Assembly: GCA_942491345.1 (NCBI GenBank)
Contig: CALOAN010000048.1
Coordinates: 186,001 to 250,000, forward strand
Reading direction: 5' to 3'
DNA from: JAHEEL01 sp942491345
Lineage (GTDB): Bacteria > Actinomycetota > Acidimicrobiia > Spongiisociales > UBA5794
DNA: 64,000 nt
Position numbers and translations under genes: made by a program. The notes under the pieces are model-generated. The model had not been told where the DNA came from and did not search any database. It was given only the letters and a program-made list of their open reading frames with translations. The stretch's first letter is position 1. The number at the start of each line of letters is the position of its first letter. This document shows positions 52,515 to 61,747 of the stretch, piece by piece.

Positions 52515-52765
52515 CCGGACGAATCGGCGCGCCAGACCTCGACGACGGCCCGCGCATCGTCCAAGCGGTCGCTCGCGACCCACACTTCAACTTGGGCCAG
52601 CCCACCGACCCCAACCGGATAGGGTCCGAAGGGTTCGCCGTGCATCCGAACCCAGATGCCGTCCGCTCGGAGAAGTGCAGCCAGCACGTTCGCCGCTGTC
52701 GGGTCCCCGACGACCACGAGTGGTTCGTAGTGAATTCCGTCGGGATGTCGGTCTCGCCTTCGCAT
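52511..52765 (-). CDS. DUF2007-like small protein
   Basis: An 84-residue protein on the opposite strand between prcA and pafA. EPLVVVGDPTAANVLAALLRADGIWVRM and QVEVWVASDRLDDARAVVE match the DUF2007 (putative signal-transducing) fold, a ferredoxin-like domain of unknown role. It ends inside prcA by 4 bases. The coding direction breaks an otherwise co-directional proteasome locus, so pafA needs its own promoter. Confidence 0.75.
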   Translation of the reverse strand: MRRRDRHPDGIHYEPLVVVGDPTAANVLAALLRADGIWVRMHGEPFGPYPVGVGGLAQVEVWVASDRLDDARAVVEVWRADSSG

Positions 52766-52817
52766 GGGGCGATTCTGCCATTGATGAGGACTTGCGCGGG
52801 CAGTCTGTCGAGGAGGG

Positions 52818-52823
52818 TACGCT
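52818..52823 (+). promoter_or_regulatory. Putative -10 box, leaderless start of pafA
   Basis: TACGCT ends 6 nt before the pafA GTG at 52830, so the transcript probably starts at or next to the codon. The GAGG just before it belongs to the promoter and would not be on the mRNA. Confidence 0.5.
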
Positions 52824-52829
52824 GGTCAG

Positions 52830-54185
52830 GTGGACAGACGAATCTTCGGAATAGAGAACGAATACGGCGTTACGTGCACGCTACGCGGGCAGCGCCGACT
52901 CTCGCCGGATGAGGTGGCCCGGTATCTCTTCAGGCGGGTCGTTTCGTGGGGTCGTTCGTCGAACGTGTTTCTCGAAAACGGTTCACGTCTGTATCTCGAC
53001 GTCGGGAGCCATCCGGAGTACGCAACACCGGAATGCGATTCACTCTCGGATCTCATCGCCCACGACAAGGCGGGGGAGCGAATCCTCGAAGGTCTCGTCG
53101 AATCGGCCGAAGAGCGTCTGGCCGAAGAGGGGATCCGCGGCGATATCTACCTCTTCAAGAACAATACGGACTCAGCCGGCAACTCATACGGATGCCACGA
53201 GAACTACCTGGTCGGGCGGCAGGACGACTTTCAGCGGACGATCGACACGCTGATTCCGTTCTTCGTAAGCCGCCAGATCTACGCCGGCGCCGGGAAGGTC
53301 CTTCACACGGCCCGGGGTACGGTCTACTCGACGTCGCAGCGAGCAGAACACATCTGGGAAGGCAGTTCGTCTGCAACCACCCGCAGCCGTCCGATCATCA
53401 ATACGAGGGATGAGCCGCACGCGGACGCTGAGCGGTACCGCAGATTGCACGTGATCGCAGGCGACTCGAACATGTCGGAGTACGTGAGCTACGCCAAGGT
53501 GGGGACAACCGCAGCGCTTCTCCAGATGCTCGAGGACGACGTCGTGTTCAGAGACATGACGCTCGAGAATCCGATCCGTGCAATCCGGGAGATTGCTCGC
53601 GACACGTCGTGTCGCCGGACGGTGCGACTTGCGAACGGTCGCGAACTATCGGCGCTCGACCTTCAGTGGGAGTACCTCGAACGTGCGATGCGGTACGCTC
53701 GCACGTCGGGCTTCCCACCCGAGGTCGACCGTGCAATCGGCATGTGGGAACACCTGCTGACCGGACTCGAGAAGGACCCGATGACCCTGGCACGCGAGGT
53801 GGACTGGGTGACCAAACTTCAGTTGCTCGACCGGTACGCAGCCAAACACAACCTCGAGATGTCGTCACCCAAGATGTCGCTGGTCGACCTCGCCTATCAC
53901 GATGTGAATCGCCAGAGGGGCCTCTACTACATCCTCGAACGACGCGGCATGGTCGACCGTGTGGTGACAGATGAGCGCATCACACGCGCCATGACACAAC
54001 CTCCAGTGACAACGCGTGCGCGCCTGCGCGGTGACTTCATCAAAGCGGCCAAGGCACGGAACCGAGACTTCACCGTCGATTGGGTGCATTTGAAACTCAA
54101 CGACCAGGCCCAACGGACGATCCTCTGCAAGGACCCGTTCCGAGCCGTCGACGAAAGGGTCGAGAAACTCATCGCTGCGCTGTAG
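52830..54185 (+). CDS. pafA: Pup-protein ligase PafA
   Basis: PafA phosphorylates the C-terminal Glu of Pup and joins it to substrate lysines. The 451 residues show the catalytic Glu in RRIFGIENEYGVT, LYLDVGSHPEYATPE (Asp/His region), FKNNTDSAGNSYGCHENYL, INTRDEPHADAERYRRLHVI and the C-terminal HDVNRQRGLYYILERRG. It lacks the extra loop found in Dop, which separates the two. The start is GTG. It is followed 10 bases later by pafB. Confidence 0.97.
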   Translation: MDRRIFGIENEYGVTCTLRGQRRLSPDEVARYLFRRVVSWGRSSNVFLENGSRLYLDVGSHPEYATPECDSLSDLIAHDKAGERILEGLVESAEERLAEEGIRGDIYLFKNNTDSAGNSYGCHENYLVGRQDDFQRTIDTLIPFFVSRQIYAGAGKVLHTARGTVYSTSQRAEHIWEGSSSATTRSRPIINTRDEPHADAERYRRLHVIAGDSNMSEYVSYAKVGTTAALLQMLEDDVVFRDMTLENPIRAIREIARDTSCRRTVRLANGRELSALDLQWEYLERAMRYARTSGFPPEVDRAIGMWEHLLTGLEKDPMTLAREVDWVTKLQLLDRYAAKHNLEMSSPKMSLVDLAYHDVNRQRGLYYILERRGMVDRVVTDERITRAMTQPPVTTRARLRGDFIKAAKARNRDFTVDWVHLKLNDQAQRTILCKDPFRAVDERVEKLIAAL

Positions 54186-54195
54186 CGTCGCGGCG

Positions 54196-55119
54196 ATGCA
54201 GAAGGTCATCGAGCGAATCCTCAACCTGCTCGCCTACCTGCTCACCGTTGATCGACCGGTGACCGCAGACGAGATCAGGCATACCGTCTCGGGATACGAC
54301 CGTGACAGTGACACCGCCTTTCACCGCACGTTCGAACGCGACAAGGACCTGCTGCGTCGACTCGGCATCCCCATCGAGCGTGAAGCCACGGATGTCTTCG
54401 AGGTCGAGTTCGGCTACGTGGTGCATGACGACCGATATGCGTTGGAGGACCCCGGACTCACCGACGAGGAGCGAACCGCACTTGCACTGGCCGTCCAGGC
54501 CGTGGGGTTCGGGGGTCGCCCCTCGGGCCAGGAAGCCCTCATGAAGCTGGGCGGCGCCGTAGGAAGTCTCGGCGGCACCGAACTCGGCGCGGATCTCGGG
54601 GAACAGGCCGAGACGGTGGCGGCGGCGTTCGCGGCGATCTCTGAACGCCGCACGTTGTCGTTCGCGTATCGCGGCACTGATCGCCGGGTGCGGCCATACG
54701 GCCTCGTCCATCGTCGTGGGCATTGGTATCTGGTGGCGGCAGACACCGAAAGCGACGATGTCAAGGTCTACCGGCTCGATCGCGCTGCGGCGTTGGCCGC
54801 CGGCGAGCGCGCCGGAGCGTTCACAGCACCGGACGGGTTCGACCCGGCCGAGGCCGTCCTTCACCATCCGTGGGACGCGGGTCGCGACCCCGCGAGTGCA
54901 TCGGTGGTTTTCGACGAGGACGTGGCTTGGATCGCCGAGCGGGAGCTGGGTCCGAGCACCGTCATCGAACGCCGGTCGGACGGGTCGATCACGGCGACCG
55001 TCGAGATCGCGGAACCGGCGGCGTTTCTCGGCTGGCTCATCGGTTTCGAGGATCAGGCGGAGATCGTCGGACCACCGGAACTGCGTGAGCGGTACCTCTC
55101 ACTGGTGGCGGGATCGTGA
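54196..55119 (+). CDS. pafB: WYL-domain transcription regulator PafB
   Basis: PafB with PafC controls the LexA-independent DNA-damage response in mycobacteria and is conserved next to pafA. The 307 residues have an N-terminal winged helix (VIERILNLLAYLLTVDRPVT, HRTFERDKDLLRRLGIPIER), then a WYL domain (LSFAYRGTDRRVRPYGLVHR, GHWYLVAADTESDDVKVYRL) and a C-terminal beta domain. The WYL domain is thought to sense single-stranded nucleic acid. It overlaps pafC by 4 bases (GTGA). Confidence 0.95.
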   Translation: MQKVIERILNLLAYLLTVDRPVTADEIRHTVSGYDRDSDTAFHRTFERDKDLLRRLGIPIEREATDVFEVEFGYVVHDDRYALEDPGLTDEERTALALAVQAVGFGGRPSGQEALMKLGGAVGSLGGTELGADLGEQAETVAAAFAAISERRTLSFAYRGTDRRVRPYGLVHRRGHWYLVAADTESDDVKVYRLDRAAALAAGERAGAFTAPDGFDPAEAVLHHPWDAGRDPASASVVFDEDVAWIAERELGPSTVIERRSDGSITATVEIAEPAAFLGWLIGFEDQAEIVGPPELRERYLSLVAGS

Positions 55120-56063
55120 CGAACTCGCCGAAGACCGCGGGCCGTATCAACCGCCTCTTGGCCATGCTGCCGTGGGTCATCGCAAACCCCGGTGCGCCGG
55201 TTGAGGAAGTGTGCGAGCGTTTCGGCTACACGCGAACCGACCTCATCAAAGATCTGAACACCGTATTCGTGTGCGGGCTTCCCGGATATGGTCCAGGCGA
55301 TCTGATGGATGCTTCGATCGATGACGACGAGGTCGTCGTCGAACTGGCGGAGTACTTTGCCCGTCCACTCCGGCTCACCGCTCCCGAGGCACTCGGAATC
55401 CTCGCCTCAGCGAAAGCCGTTCAATCCGCAGGCTCAGGGGGCAAAGCGCTCGATCGGGCCATCGCGAAGCTCGAGCGAACCCTGCTTCCTGATGCTGCCG
55501 ACGCCGTGGTCGTAGATCTTCCCGAACCATCGTTGGTCGGGGATCTCCGCAGGGCGGCCACCGATGGAGAAGTGGTGCGGATCGATCACACGTCGATCGC
55601 TTCCGGCGAACGCCGAGTGCGCGAGATCGAGCCGTGGTCCGTGTTCACGACACTCGGCAACTGGTATGTCTCGGGACACTGCCGGAGCGCAAATGCGGAG
55701 CGAGTTTTTAGGATCGATCGGATCAGAACCGTGGAGACCACGGGGGAGCGCTTCGATGCGAAGCCTGCGTCCCGCAAGCCGGCCGTGCGCTACACCTCAA
55801 GCGACGACGACGCTCACGCGACCATCCGGCTCGATCGTTCCGCGCGGTGGGTTGCGGAGTACTACCCGGTCGACGTTCTCGACAATGACCCCGACGGCAT
55901 GACGATCCGGATGAGCGTCGGAGACCCGGCGGTCGCGGCGCGTTTGCTCATCCGCCTTGGCGCTTCTGCGGAGCTCGTCGAAGGTACCGAGGTTGCCGGC
56001 GCAACCGCCGACCTTCGTGGCAGAATTGTGGCGCGCTATGCGGGCGGTGCACGGAATGACTAG
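55116..56063 (+). CDS. pafC: WYL-domain transcription regulator PafC
   Basis: The PafB partner. The 315 residues start with the wHTH region (RINRLLAMLPWVIANPGAPV, FGYTRTDLIKDLNTVFVCGL), followed by the WYL domain (VRIDHTSIASGERRVREIEP, NWYVSGHCRSANAERVFRID) and a C-terminal WCX-like domain. The start is GTG in a GTGA overlap with pafB, so they are probably made in equal amounts as a heterodimer. Confidence 0.95.
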   Translation: MTNSPKTAGRINRLLAMLPWVIANPGAPVEEVCERFGYTRTDLIKDLNTVFVCGLPGYGPGDLMDASIDDDEVVVELAEYFARPLRLTAPEALGILASAKAVQSAGSGGKALDRAIAKLERTLLPDAADAVVVDLPEPSLVGDLRRAATDGEVVRIDHTSIASGERRVREIEPWSVFTTLGNWYVSGHCRSANAERVFRIDRIRTVETTGERFDAKPASRKPAVRYTSSDDDAHATIRLDRSARWVAEYYPVDVLDNDPDGMTIRMSVGDPAVAARLLIRLGASAELVEGTEVAGATADLRGRIVARYAGGARND

Positions 56064-56135
56064 GCGGAAATAGTCATTTAGAGAACGGCTCGGATGCCGA
56101 TGAGTTATGCGACGCTGGCAATGGAGCGAGACAGC

Positions 56136-56435
56136 ATGACCACCATCCGAACGACCTGCACCACTTGCGGAGATGTAGAACTCACGATCGACGATGTCGG
56201 TCTCGAGATGGCTGCAGGATCCGACGAAGGTCGCTATCGCTTCGACTGCCCATTCTGCGGCACGACACAACGACGGCCCGCCAGCCCTCGTGTCGTGAGC
56301 GTCCTCCTCGCCACCGGAGTCGGCTATGACATCGTGGCGACGGCCAGCCCGATCACCGAAGCGGAGATCGAGGCGTTCTCACAGGCTCTCAACGGCCAGG
56401 AGTGGTTCTGGGAGCTCGCCGCATCAGATTCGTGA
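56136..56435 (+). CDS. Small zinc-ribbon protein, function unknown
   Basis: A 99-residue protein with CTTCGDVEL and FDCPFCGTTQRR, two CxxC pairs forming a zinc ribbon, then a hydrophobic/alpha-helical second half. I chose ATG 56136 because GGAG lies 8-13 bases upstream; earlier in-frame ATGs at 56094, 56100 and 56121 would add up to 14 residues. It lies between pafC and tatA, as short uncharacterised genes do in other actinobacteria. Confidence 0.7.
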   Translation: MTTIRTTCTTCGDVELTIDDVGLEMAAGSDEGRYRFDCPFCGTTQRRPASPRVVSVLLATGVGYDIVATASPITEAEIEAFSQALNGQEWFWELAASDS

Positions 56436-56544
56436 CCGGGCGGGCATGAGCTGAGGGGTCATCGGTGCCTCCGGGAGTGTTCCCGGGGGCGCCACAGGTT
56501 TCCGGGGTCGATTTCTCCCAATCCGTATGCCGCCCGTCACGCCC

Positions 56545-56550
56545 TACCAT
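56545..56550 (+). promoter_or_regulatory. Putative -10 box, leaderless start of tatA
   Basis: TACCAT ends 7 nt before the tatA ATG at 56558, without a ribosome binding site. It has the same TACCAT hexamer as at 24973 and 27248. Confidence 0.5.
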
Positions 56551-56557
56551 TCTGCAG

Positions 56558-56980
56558 ATGGGCAGCCTCTCATTCTCCGAGATCGTGGTCATTGTCCTTG
56601 TGATTCTCATCGTCTTCGGTCCGAACCGTCTGCCCGACCTCGCCCGAAAAGCAGGCGAATTGATGAACAAAGTGAGAAACGCATCGAGCACGATGACCGA
56701 CTCTCTCGGTGTGGACTATGAGGAGACGGTCGAGCCGCTCTTGAACGCCAAACGGGACTTCGACGGCATCAAGGAGGATCTCGCCAGGACAATGACGACG
56801 TTCGGCCAGGCAGCAGAGATCCCCGACGGCAACGGAGCGAATGACCCTTCAGGAAAGGACGTGGCTGACGCGGCGCCCGGCGGTGAGCCTGCAGCGGAGG
56901 TGTCCGACGAGCGTGAATCGGCAAGACCCAACGACACCGACGACACCGACGACACCGACGACACAACGGCTGCAACGTGA
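56558..56980 (+). CDS. tatA: Twin-arginine translocase TatA/TatB-family protein
   Basis: TatA/B proteins form the pore or receptor for folded-protein export. The 140 residues begin with the membrane helix SFSEIVVIVLVILIVFG and the hinge PNRLPDLARKAGELMNKVR, followed by an amphipathic helix and a long acidic tail. The Phe-Gly-Pro hinge is universal; the length and only one gene before tatC fit either TatA or TatB. The tail ends in DDTDDTDDT coded by a 9-bp tandem repeat (56931-56966). ATG 56558 follows a leaderless-type -10 box. Confidence 0.9.
   Translation: MGSLSFSEIVVIVLVILIVFGPNRLPDLARKAGELMNKVRNASSTMTDSLGVDYEETVEPLLNAKRDFDGIKEDLARTMTTFGQAAEIPDGNGANDPSGKDVADAAPGGEPAAEVSDERESARPNDTDDTDDTDDTTAAT
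56931..56966. repeat. 9-bp tandem repeat (ACGACACCG) in the tatA tail
   Basis: Four tandem copies of ACGACACCG, the last one imperfect. The unit is in frame, so copy-number change would lengthen or shorten the Asp/Thr tail three residues at a time without a frameshift. Confidence 0.85.
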
Positions 56981-57693
56981 CCGCGGCTCAGCCGATTCCG
57001 TTCATGGAGCACCTGAGCGAGCTTCGGAGCCGGGTCATCAAGGCGTTGATTGCCGTCGGGATCTGCACCGTCGTCGCTTTCATCTTCAACGAAGAAATCC
57101 TCGACATCCTCGTGCGCCCCTACCGCATCGCCCTCCCGGGGGAAGACCTCGCGTACTTCAGACCGACTGAGGCCTTCTCCGTCGTTATGCGGGTGAGCCT
57201 CTTTGGCGGCGCCATAATCGCGAGCCCGGTGATTCTCTATCAGCTGTGGCGATTCGTCGCGCCGGCTCTCACGCCCAACGAGAAGCGTTGGGCGGTGCCA
57301 ATCACGGCAATCTTCGTGACGCTGTTCCTGACCGGGGCCGCTGTCGGCTACTGGGCACTCTCACGTGGGCTCGGCTTCTTGCTGGACTTCGGCGGTGACG
57401 CGCTCACTCCGGTCATCAACGCTGACTTCTACCTGAAGTTCGCAATGCGCTTCATCCTCGCGTTTGCCATCTCGTTCGAGTTCCCGGTCTTCATATTCGC
57501 CGCCGCGGCCGTCGGCGCCCTCACGAGCGCTCAACTTCGCGGGGGACGGCGCTGGGCGGTTCTGGTCATCGTTGTCTTCGCCGCGGTGATTACCCCGTCC
57601 GGGGATCCCTTGACCCTGGCGCTGCTCGCAGTGCCGATGTACCTGCTCTACGAGTTGGCGACTCTCGCGGTGCGTTGGATCCTCCGAAAATGA
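56977..57693 (+). CDS. tatC: Twin-arginine translocase subunit TatC
   Basis: TatC binds twin-arginine signal peptides. The 238 residues contain six membrane helices and the family signatures FMEHLSELRSRVIKALI, EAFSVVMRVSLFGG and FAISFEFPVFIF (the conserved F-E-P region). It starts at GTG overlapping tatA by 4 bases, and its stop overlaps the helY ATG (ATGA). Confidence 0.96.
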   Translation: MTAAQPIPFMEHLSELRSRVIKALIAVGICTVVAFIFNEEILDILVRPYRIALPGEDLAYFRPTEAFSVVMRVSLFGGAIIASPVILYQLWRFVAPALTPNEKRWAVPITAIFVTLFLTGAAVGYWALSRGLGFLLDFGGDALTPVINADFYLKFAMRFILAFAISFEFPVFIFAAAAVGALTSAQLRGGRRWAVLVIVVFAAVITPSGDPLTLALLAVPMYLLYELATLAVRWILRK

Positions 57694-60227
57694 ACGACCG
57701 CCTCGGTGATGCCGCGCGACGGTTCCTTGCCGCTGAAGCGTTCGAACCTGACCGGTTCCAGATCGTGGCCATCGAGGCCATCGAAAGTGGCGCATCCGTT
57801 GTTGTGACGGCCCCAACAGGTTCCGGGAAGACGTTGATTGCAGAGGCCGCGATCGAGATCGCATTGGCTGCAGGGAAGAGGGCGTTCTATACAACACCGA
57901 TCAAGGCGCTTTCGAACCAGAAGTACCGTGATCTGGTCGTCCGGTACGGGGAGAGCGGAACTGGGCTCCTCACCGGTGACAACAGCCTCAACGGCGAGGC
58001 TCAGGTGGTGGTCATGACGACCGAAGTGCTCCGCAACATGATCTACGCCGGCTCGGCGGCTCTCGATGGTCTCGGCGTTGTGATCCTGGACGAAGTGCAC
58101 TATCTCCAGGATCGCTATCGCGGCTCAGTCTGGGAGGAGACGATCATCCATCTGCCGGCCGATGTTCAGCTTGTCAACTTGTCGGCGACCGTCGCCAACA
58201 GTGAGGAGTTCGCCGGGTGGATGAGGGCTCGGAGAGGCGCGACGGAACTCGTTGTGGAAGAGGAACGTCCCGTTCCGCTCGAATCGGTGTATCTCCTGCG
58301 CGACCGCTACCACGGTGACGCAGTCGAATGGTTTCCCGTCTTCGGCAAGGATGGCATCCGACCCAATCCGCGGGTTGTCAGCCTCCTGCGCAAGGGCAGG
58401 GGCCGCCAGCGGCGCTTCGCGACGCCGCGGCGACTCGAGGTAGCCGAGGCATTGCTCGCCGCCGGGATGCTTCCTGCGATCTACTTCATCTTCTCGAGAG
58501 CCGGCTGTGATCAGGCAGCGAGAACAGTGGCTTCGGCCGGGCTTCGTCTCACATCGGCGGACGAGCGTGAGGTGATTCGCTCGTTTGCCTCCGATGCCAT
58601 CGCACACCTTGATCCGACCGACCTTGGCGTGCTCGGCTACGAGTCGTGGCTTGCCATGCTCGAATCCGGTGTGGCCGCACACCATGCCGGGATGGTCCCG
58701 GCCTTCAAGGAGACGGTCGAGGAGCTGTTCGCCGACGGGTGTATCAAGCTTGTCTTCGCCACTGAGACGCTTGCCCTCGGCATCAACATGCCGGCGAAAG
58801 CCGTAGTCCTCGAGTCGTTCAGCAAGTTCAACGGTGAGTCGCACGAGCTCCTCAGACCCGGCGACTACACACAGCTGACCGGCCGCGCGGGCCGAAGGGG
58901 GATCGACGAACGCGGCACGGCTGTGATCCTCTACAGCTCCTACGTGCCGTTCAAGCAGGTCGCCGATGTTGCCGCGATGGGGAGTCATCCGCTCGTGTCG
59001 TCCTTCGAACCTTCCTACAACATGGCGGTCAATCTCGTGGCCAACTATCCCAAAGACACCGCACGGGAGCTCCTCCGGGCCTCGTTCGCGCAGTTCAGAG
59101 TGCAGGAACGGGCGCGCCAACTCGACGAACGCATCGCCGAACGAGAGGCCGAGGTAGCGAGGTACCTCGCAGCGGCTCAGTGTGAACGCGGCGACATTGA
59201 GGCGTATGTCGCGGCGCCGCCTGGATCGGCCGAGGGAGCCGATTCCACACGTGTGTTCCTCGAGGGGCTTGATTCGGGAGACGTCCTCGACCTCGGCGAC
59301 GACCGCCGATGGCTGATTCTGGCGCGGGGGTACGGACCGAACCCGCAGTATCTGCTGCTCTCCGATCGCGGGCGGCAGCGAAGGGTCAAACTGACCGAGC
59401 TTGATGCTGTCCCGCGCCACCTTGGGGCAATGGACCTCGACGAACCGATCCGGAGCCACGATCCGGAGTATCTCGCAACCACGTCGACTTCGCTCGGCCG
59501 CTGGAAACCCGATCAACCGGACCGTCATGAACCCGTCCCGATCGACGATTCGACGATCGCAGGCTGCCCCAAGATCGACGAGCATCTCGGCTGGCTTGCC
59601 CGGTCACGCAGATCGGCGAAGGATCTGCGTCGCCTCCTCCGACGTCGAACTCGCACGAGCGACGACATCGTCGAGCGCTTCCAGGCCAGAATGGGAGTCC
59701 TGGGCGAGCTCGGGTACGTCACGCGCTGGGTGTTGTCGGAGAAGGGCGAACGGCTCCGCCGTGTGTACTGCGAGCTTGATCTCCTACTCGCCGAAACAGT
59801 TGCCGACGGGCTCCTCGACGGGCTCACTGCTGCCGAGTTCTCTGCCGTCGTATCGATGTTCACCTTCGAGCCACGTCGTGCCGACCCCGAGGAGGTTCGA
59901 CTCGTCGGGGTCGTTGCAGAGCGGGCTTCGGGGATCATGACGGCATCGGTCGCGGTGACGGCCGTCGAGCAACGGTGGGGCGTTCCCGCTACGCGAGCTC
60001 CCGAGCACGGATTCGCCCCGCTCGCCTACGGGTGGGTCGCGGGGGCGGACCTGGAGGAGCTCTTCGGTGACGACGACTTCGCAGCAGGCGACTTCGTCCG
60101 GAACTGTCGGCAGCTTCTTGACCTCATGCGCCAGATACGGGACGCGTTTCCGTCACTCGCCACCGTGGCAAGCGCCGCGATCTCTGCAACGGATCGGGGC
60201 ATCGTTGCGACGGGAGGTCGCGCGTGA
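57690..60227 (+). CDS. helY: Ski2-like DEAD/DEAH-box helicase HelY
   Basis: An 845-residue RNA/DNA helicase of the Ski2/Mtr4 family, found next to tatC in actinobacteria. Motif I is VVTAPTGSGKTLIAEA, motif II ILDEVHYL, motif III LSATVANSEEF. Motif V is LALGINMPAKAVVLES and motif VI QLTGRAGRRGID. A C-terminal part with helical bundle and SH3-like (rRNA-processing arch) segments follows. A role in RNA turnover is inferred from family. ATG 57690 overlaps tatC; dagK-type gene follows in a GTGA overlap. Confidence 0.93.
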   Translation: MNDRLGDAARRFLAAEAFEPDRFQIVAIEAIESGASVVVTAPTGSGKTLIAEAAIEIALAAGKRAFYTTPIKALSNQKYRDLVVRYGESGTGLLTGDNSLNGEAQVVVMTTEVLRNMIYAGSAALDGLGVVILDEVHYLQDRYRGSVWEETIIHLPADVQLVNLSATVANSEEFAGWMRARRGATELVVEEERPVPLESVYLLRDRYHGDAVEWFPVFGKDGIRPNPRVVSLLRKGRGRQRRFATPRRLEVAEALLAAGMLPAIYFIFSRAGCDQAARTVASAGLRLTSADEREVIRSFASDAIAHLDPTDLGVLGYESWLAMLESGVAAHHAGMVPAFKETVEELFADGCIKLVFATETLALGINMPAKAVVLESFSKFNGESHELLRPGDYTQLTGRAGRRGIDERGTAVILYSSYVPFKQVADVAAMGSHPLVSSFEPSYNMAVNLVANYPKDTARELLRASFAQFRVQERARQLDERIAEREAEVARYLAAAQCERGDIEAYVAAPPGSAEGADSTRVFLEGLDSGDVLDLGDDRRWLILARGYGPNPQYLLLSDRGRQRRVKLTELDAVPRHLGAMDLDEPIRSHDPEYLATTSTSLGRWKPDQPDRHEPVPIDDSTIAGCPKIDEHLGWLARSRRSAKDLRRLLRRRTRTSDDIVERFQARMGVLGELGYVTRWVLSEKGERLRRVYCELDLLLAETVADGLLDGLTAAEFSAVVSMFTFEPRRADPEEVRLVGVVAERASGIMTASVAVTAVEQRWGVPATRAPEHGFAPLAYGWVAGADLEELFGDDDFAAGDFVRNCRQLLDLMRQIRDAFPSLATVASAAISATDRGIVATGGRA

Positions 60228-61108
60228 CCCGCTGGTGGGTGACTGTCAACCCCGCTGCCGGTAGAGGGCGCGATCTGACGCGCCGGGTCGAGTCCGCCTT
60301 GGATGTGCGGGCGGTCGACTACGAGCTTCGCACGTCGGAGACCGCCGAAGCCGTTGGGGGGATCATCGCGCAGGGTCGCGACCTCGGATACGATTCATTC
60401 CTCGCGGTCGGAGGGGACGGAACCGCGAATCTTGTGCTGAATCACATCCTCGCAGGCGAGTGGCCGCGACCTCCGACACTCGGGATCCTGCCGGCCGGTT
60501 CGGGAAGCGACTTCGTTCGGACGTTTGCGATTCCGAACGAGCTCGAGGCTGCCGCTGATCACCTGCTCGACGAAGACCGCTACCCGGTCGATGTTGGCCG
60601 TCTGGCCGGTCGGTTTGGGCGGTCGTACTTCCTCAACGCAGCGAATGCCGGGCTCGGGGCGCGCACGGTTGTCGAGGCAGCGCGCTTCCCGGACTGGATG
60701 GGCCCGCGACGGTACCTGGCGGGGTTCTGGTCGGCGCTGGCCCGGACTGTGCCGGACAAGATTCGGGTCGACTGTGATGCCCGGACCATTACGACGGTTG
60801 GATGGAACGTGGTGATCGCCAATGGCCAGTTCTTCGGTGGAGGAATGAACGTCGCTCCCCGGGCAGCCGCCGGCGACGGGCTGTTCGACGTTCAGGTGTT
60901 CTCGGGCCGAAGAAGGATTGCGCCCGTGGTCATCCGCAGAGTCGTTCGGGGAACCCACCTCACGCATACGGCGGTGCGTCGCACCACCGGACGAAGAGTC
61001 GATGTCGACATCCCGCAGGATTGGCTCGTCGAAGCCGATGGGGAGATCGTCGGGCGCGGTCCATTCTCAGCCGAGGTGCTCGGGGGCCTGCTGGACTTCA
61101 AGATCTAG
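60224..61108 (+). CDS. Diacylglycerol/lipid kinase family protein
   Basis: A 294-residue NAD/diacylglycerol kinase-like protein. The ATP-binding region is VNPAAGRGRDLTRR, the catalytic loop LAVGGDGTANLV and the GxG motif LPAGSGSDFVRTF. ANAGLGARTVVEAA and LVEADGEIVGRGPFSAEV complete the fold. Family members phosphorylate diacylglycerol, sphingosine or undecaprenol, so the substrate is open. It starts with GTG in a GTGA overlap with helY. Confidence 0.88.
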   Translation: MTRWWVTVNPAAGRGRDLTRRVESALDVRAVDYELRTSETAEAVGGIIAQGRDLGYDSFLAVGGDGTANLVLNHILAGEWPRPPTLGILPAGSGSDFVRTFAIPNELEAAADHLLDEDRYPVDVGRLAGRFGRSYFLNAANAGLGARTVVEAARFPDWMGPRRYLAGFWSALARTVPDKIRVDCDARTITTVGWNVVIANGQFFGGGMNVAPRAAAGDGLFDVQVFSGRRRIAPVVIRRVVRGTHLTHTAVRRTTGRRVDVDIPQDWLVEADGEIVGRGPFSAEVLGGLLDFKI

Positions 61109-61294
61109 GCAACAGCGAGGGACCGCGGGCCGCAGTCCGGAGATGGCGTAATCGTCGATCGCCGGGGGCCGCTTGCCGAATTCGGAGCGGACTGAATTCA
61201 GCCAAGCGACGCTGCAAGGTCCGGTCACCACCGGTTGGTCGCAACCAAGCGGTGCAAACAGCGTGAAACTGTCGCCGGATGCCCAATGCCCGTG

Positions 61295-61300
61295 TATGCT
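61295..61300 (+). promoter_or_regulatory. Putative -10 box of the DUF4193 gene
   Basis: TATGCT ends 24 nt before the ATG at 61325, leaving room for AGGAGG at 61311-61316 on the transcript. Confidence 0.5.
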
Positions 61301-61324
61301 CCCCGGCCGCAGGAGGTTGCAGCT

Positions 61325-61747
61325 ATGGCCACCGAAGAATCTGTCGATGACGACGCAGCCGAGGACATGCCAGATCCAGACGATGACATCATCGAGGAGG
61401 ATCTCATCGACGATGTCGCCGAGATCGATGATGTCGTCGAGGTCGATGATGATGAAACGGACGAGGTGGAAGCGGCGGACGACGACGCAGAAGTCGAGGA
61501 CGAGGCATTCGACGAACTCGAGGCCGAAGAGCTCGAGATGCTCACCGAAGATGAGACCACCGAGACGCTTGTGGTCGACGAGGCTGCCGAGATGCGGGCA
61601 ATTCGGCGAGCAGAGCTCGCCATGGACCAGCAGGGTGTTGTCGAAGCGAGTGACGGTGAGTTCGTCTGCTCCAGCTGCTTTCTGGTTCTCAAGACCAGCC
61701 AGCTCGCCAATCCCCGCAAGAAGATCTGCAGAGATTGCGCAGGTTGA
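61325..61747 (+). CDS. DUF4193-family acidic zinc-ribbon protein
   Basis: A 140-residue protein; the first about 95 residues are Asp/Glu-rich (VDDDETDEVEAADDDAEV) and the end holds the DUF4193 zinc site (GEFVCSSCFLVLKTSQLANP then CRDCAG). The family is almost confined to actinobacteria and often sits near sigma-factor or RNA-related genes; its job is unknown. AGGAGG lies 8 bases before the ATG. It seems to be a single-gene unit. Confidence 0.88.
   Translation: MATEESVDDDAAEDMPDPDDDIIEEDLIDDVAEIDDVVEVDDDETDEVEAADDDAEVEDEAFDELEAEELEMLTEDETTETLVVDEAAEMRAIRRAELAMDQQGVVEASDGEFVCSSCFLVLKTSQLANPRKKICRDCAG

Noticed and set aside
56931..56966. Tandem repeat as a possible CRISPR
   Set aside because: Units are 9 bp without spacers and lie inside the tatA coding frame.
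58125..59585. 486-codon open frame on the minus strand inside helY
   Set aside because: Antisense shadow of a conserved helicase.
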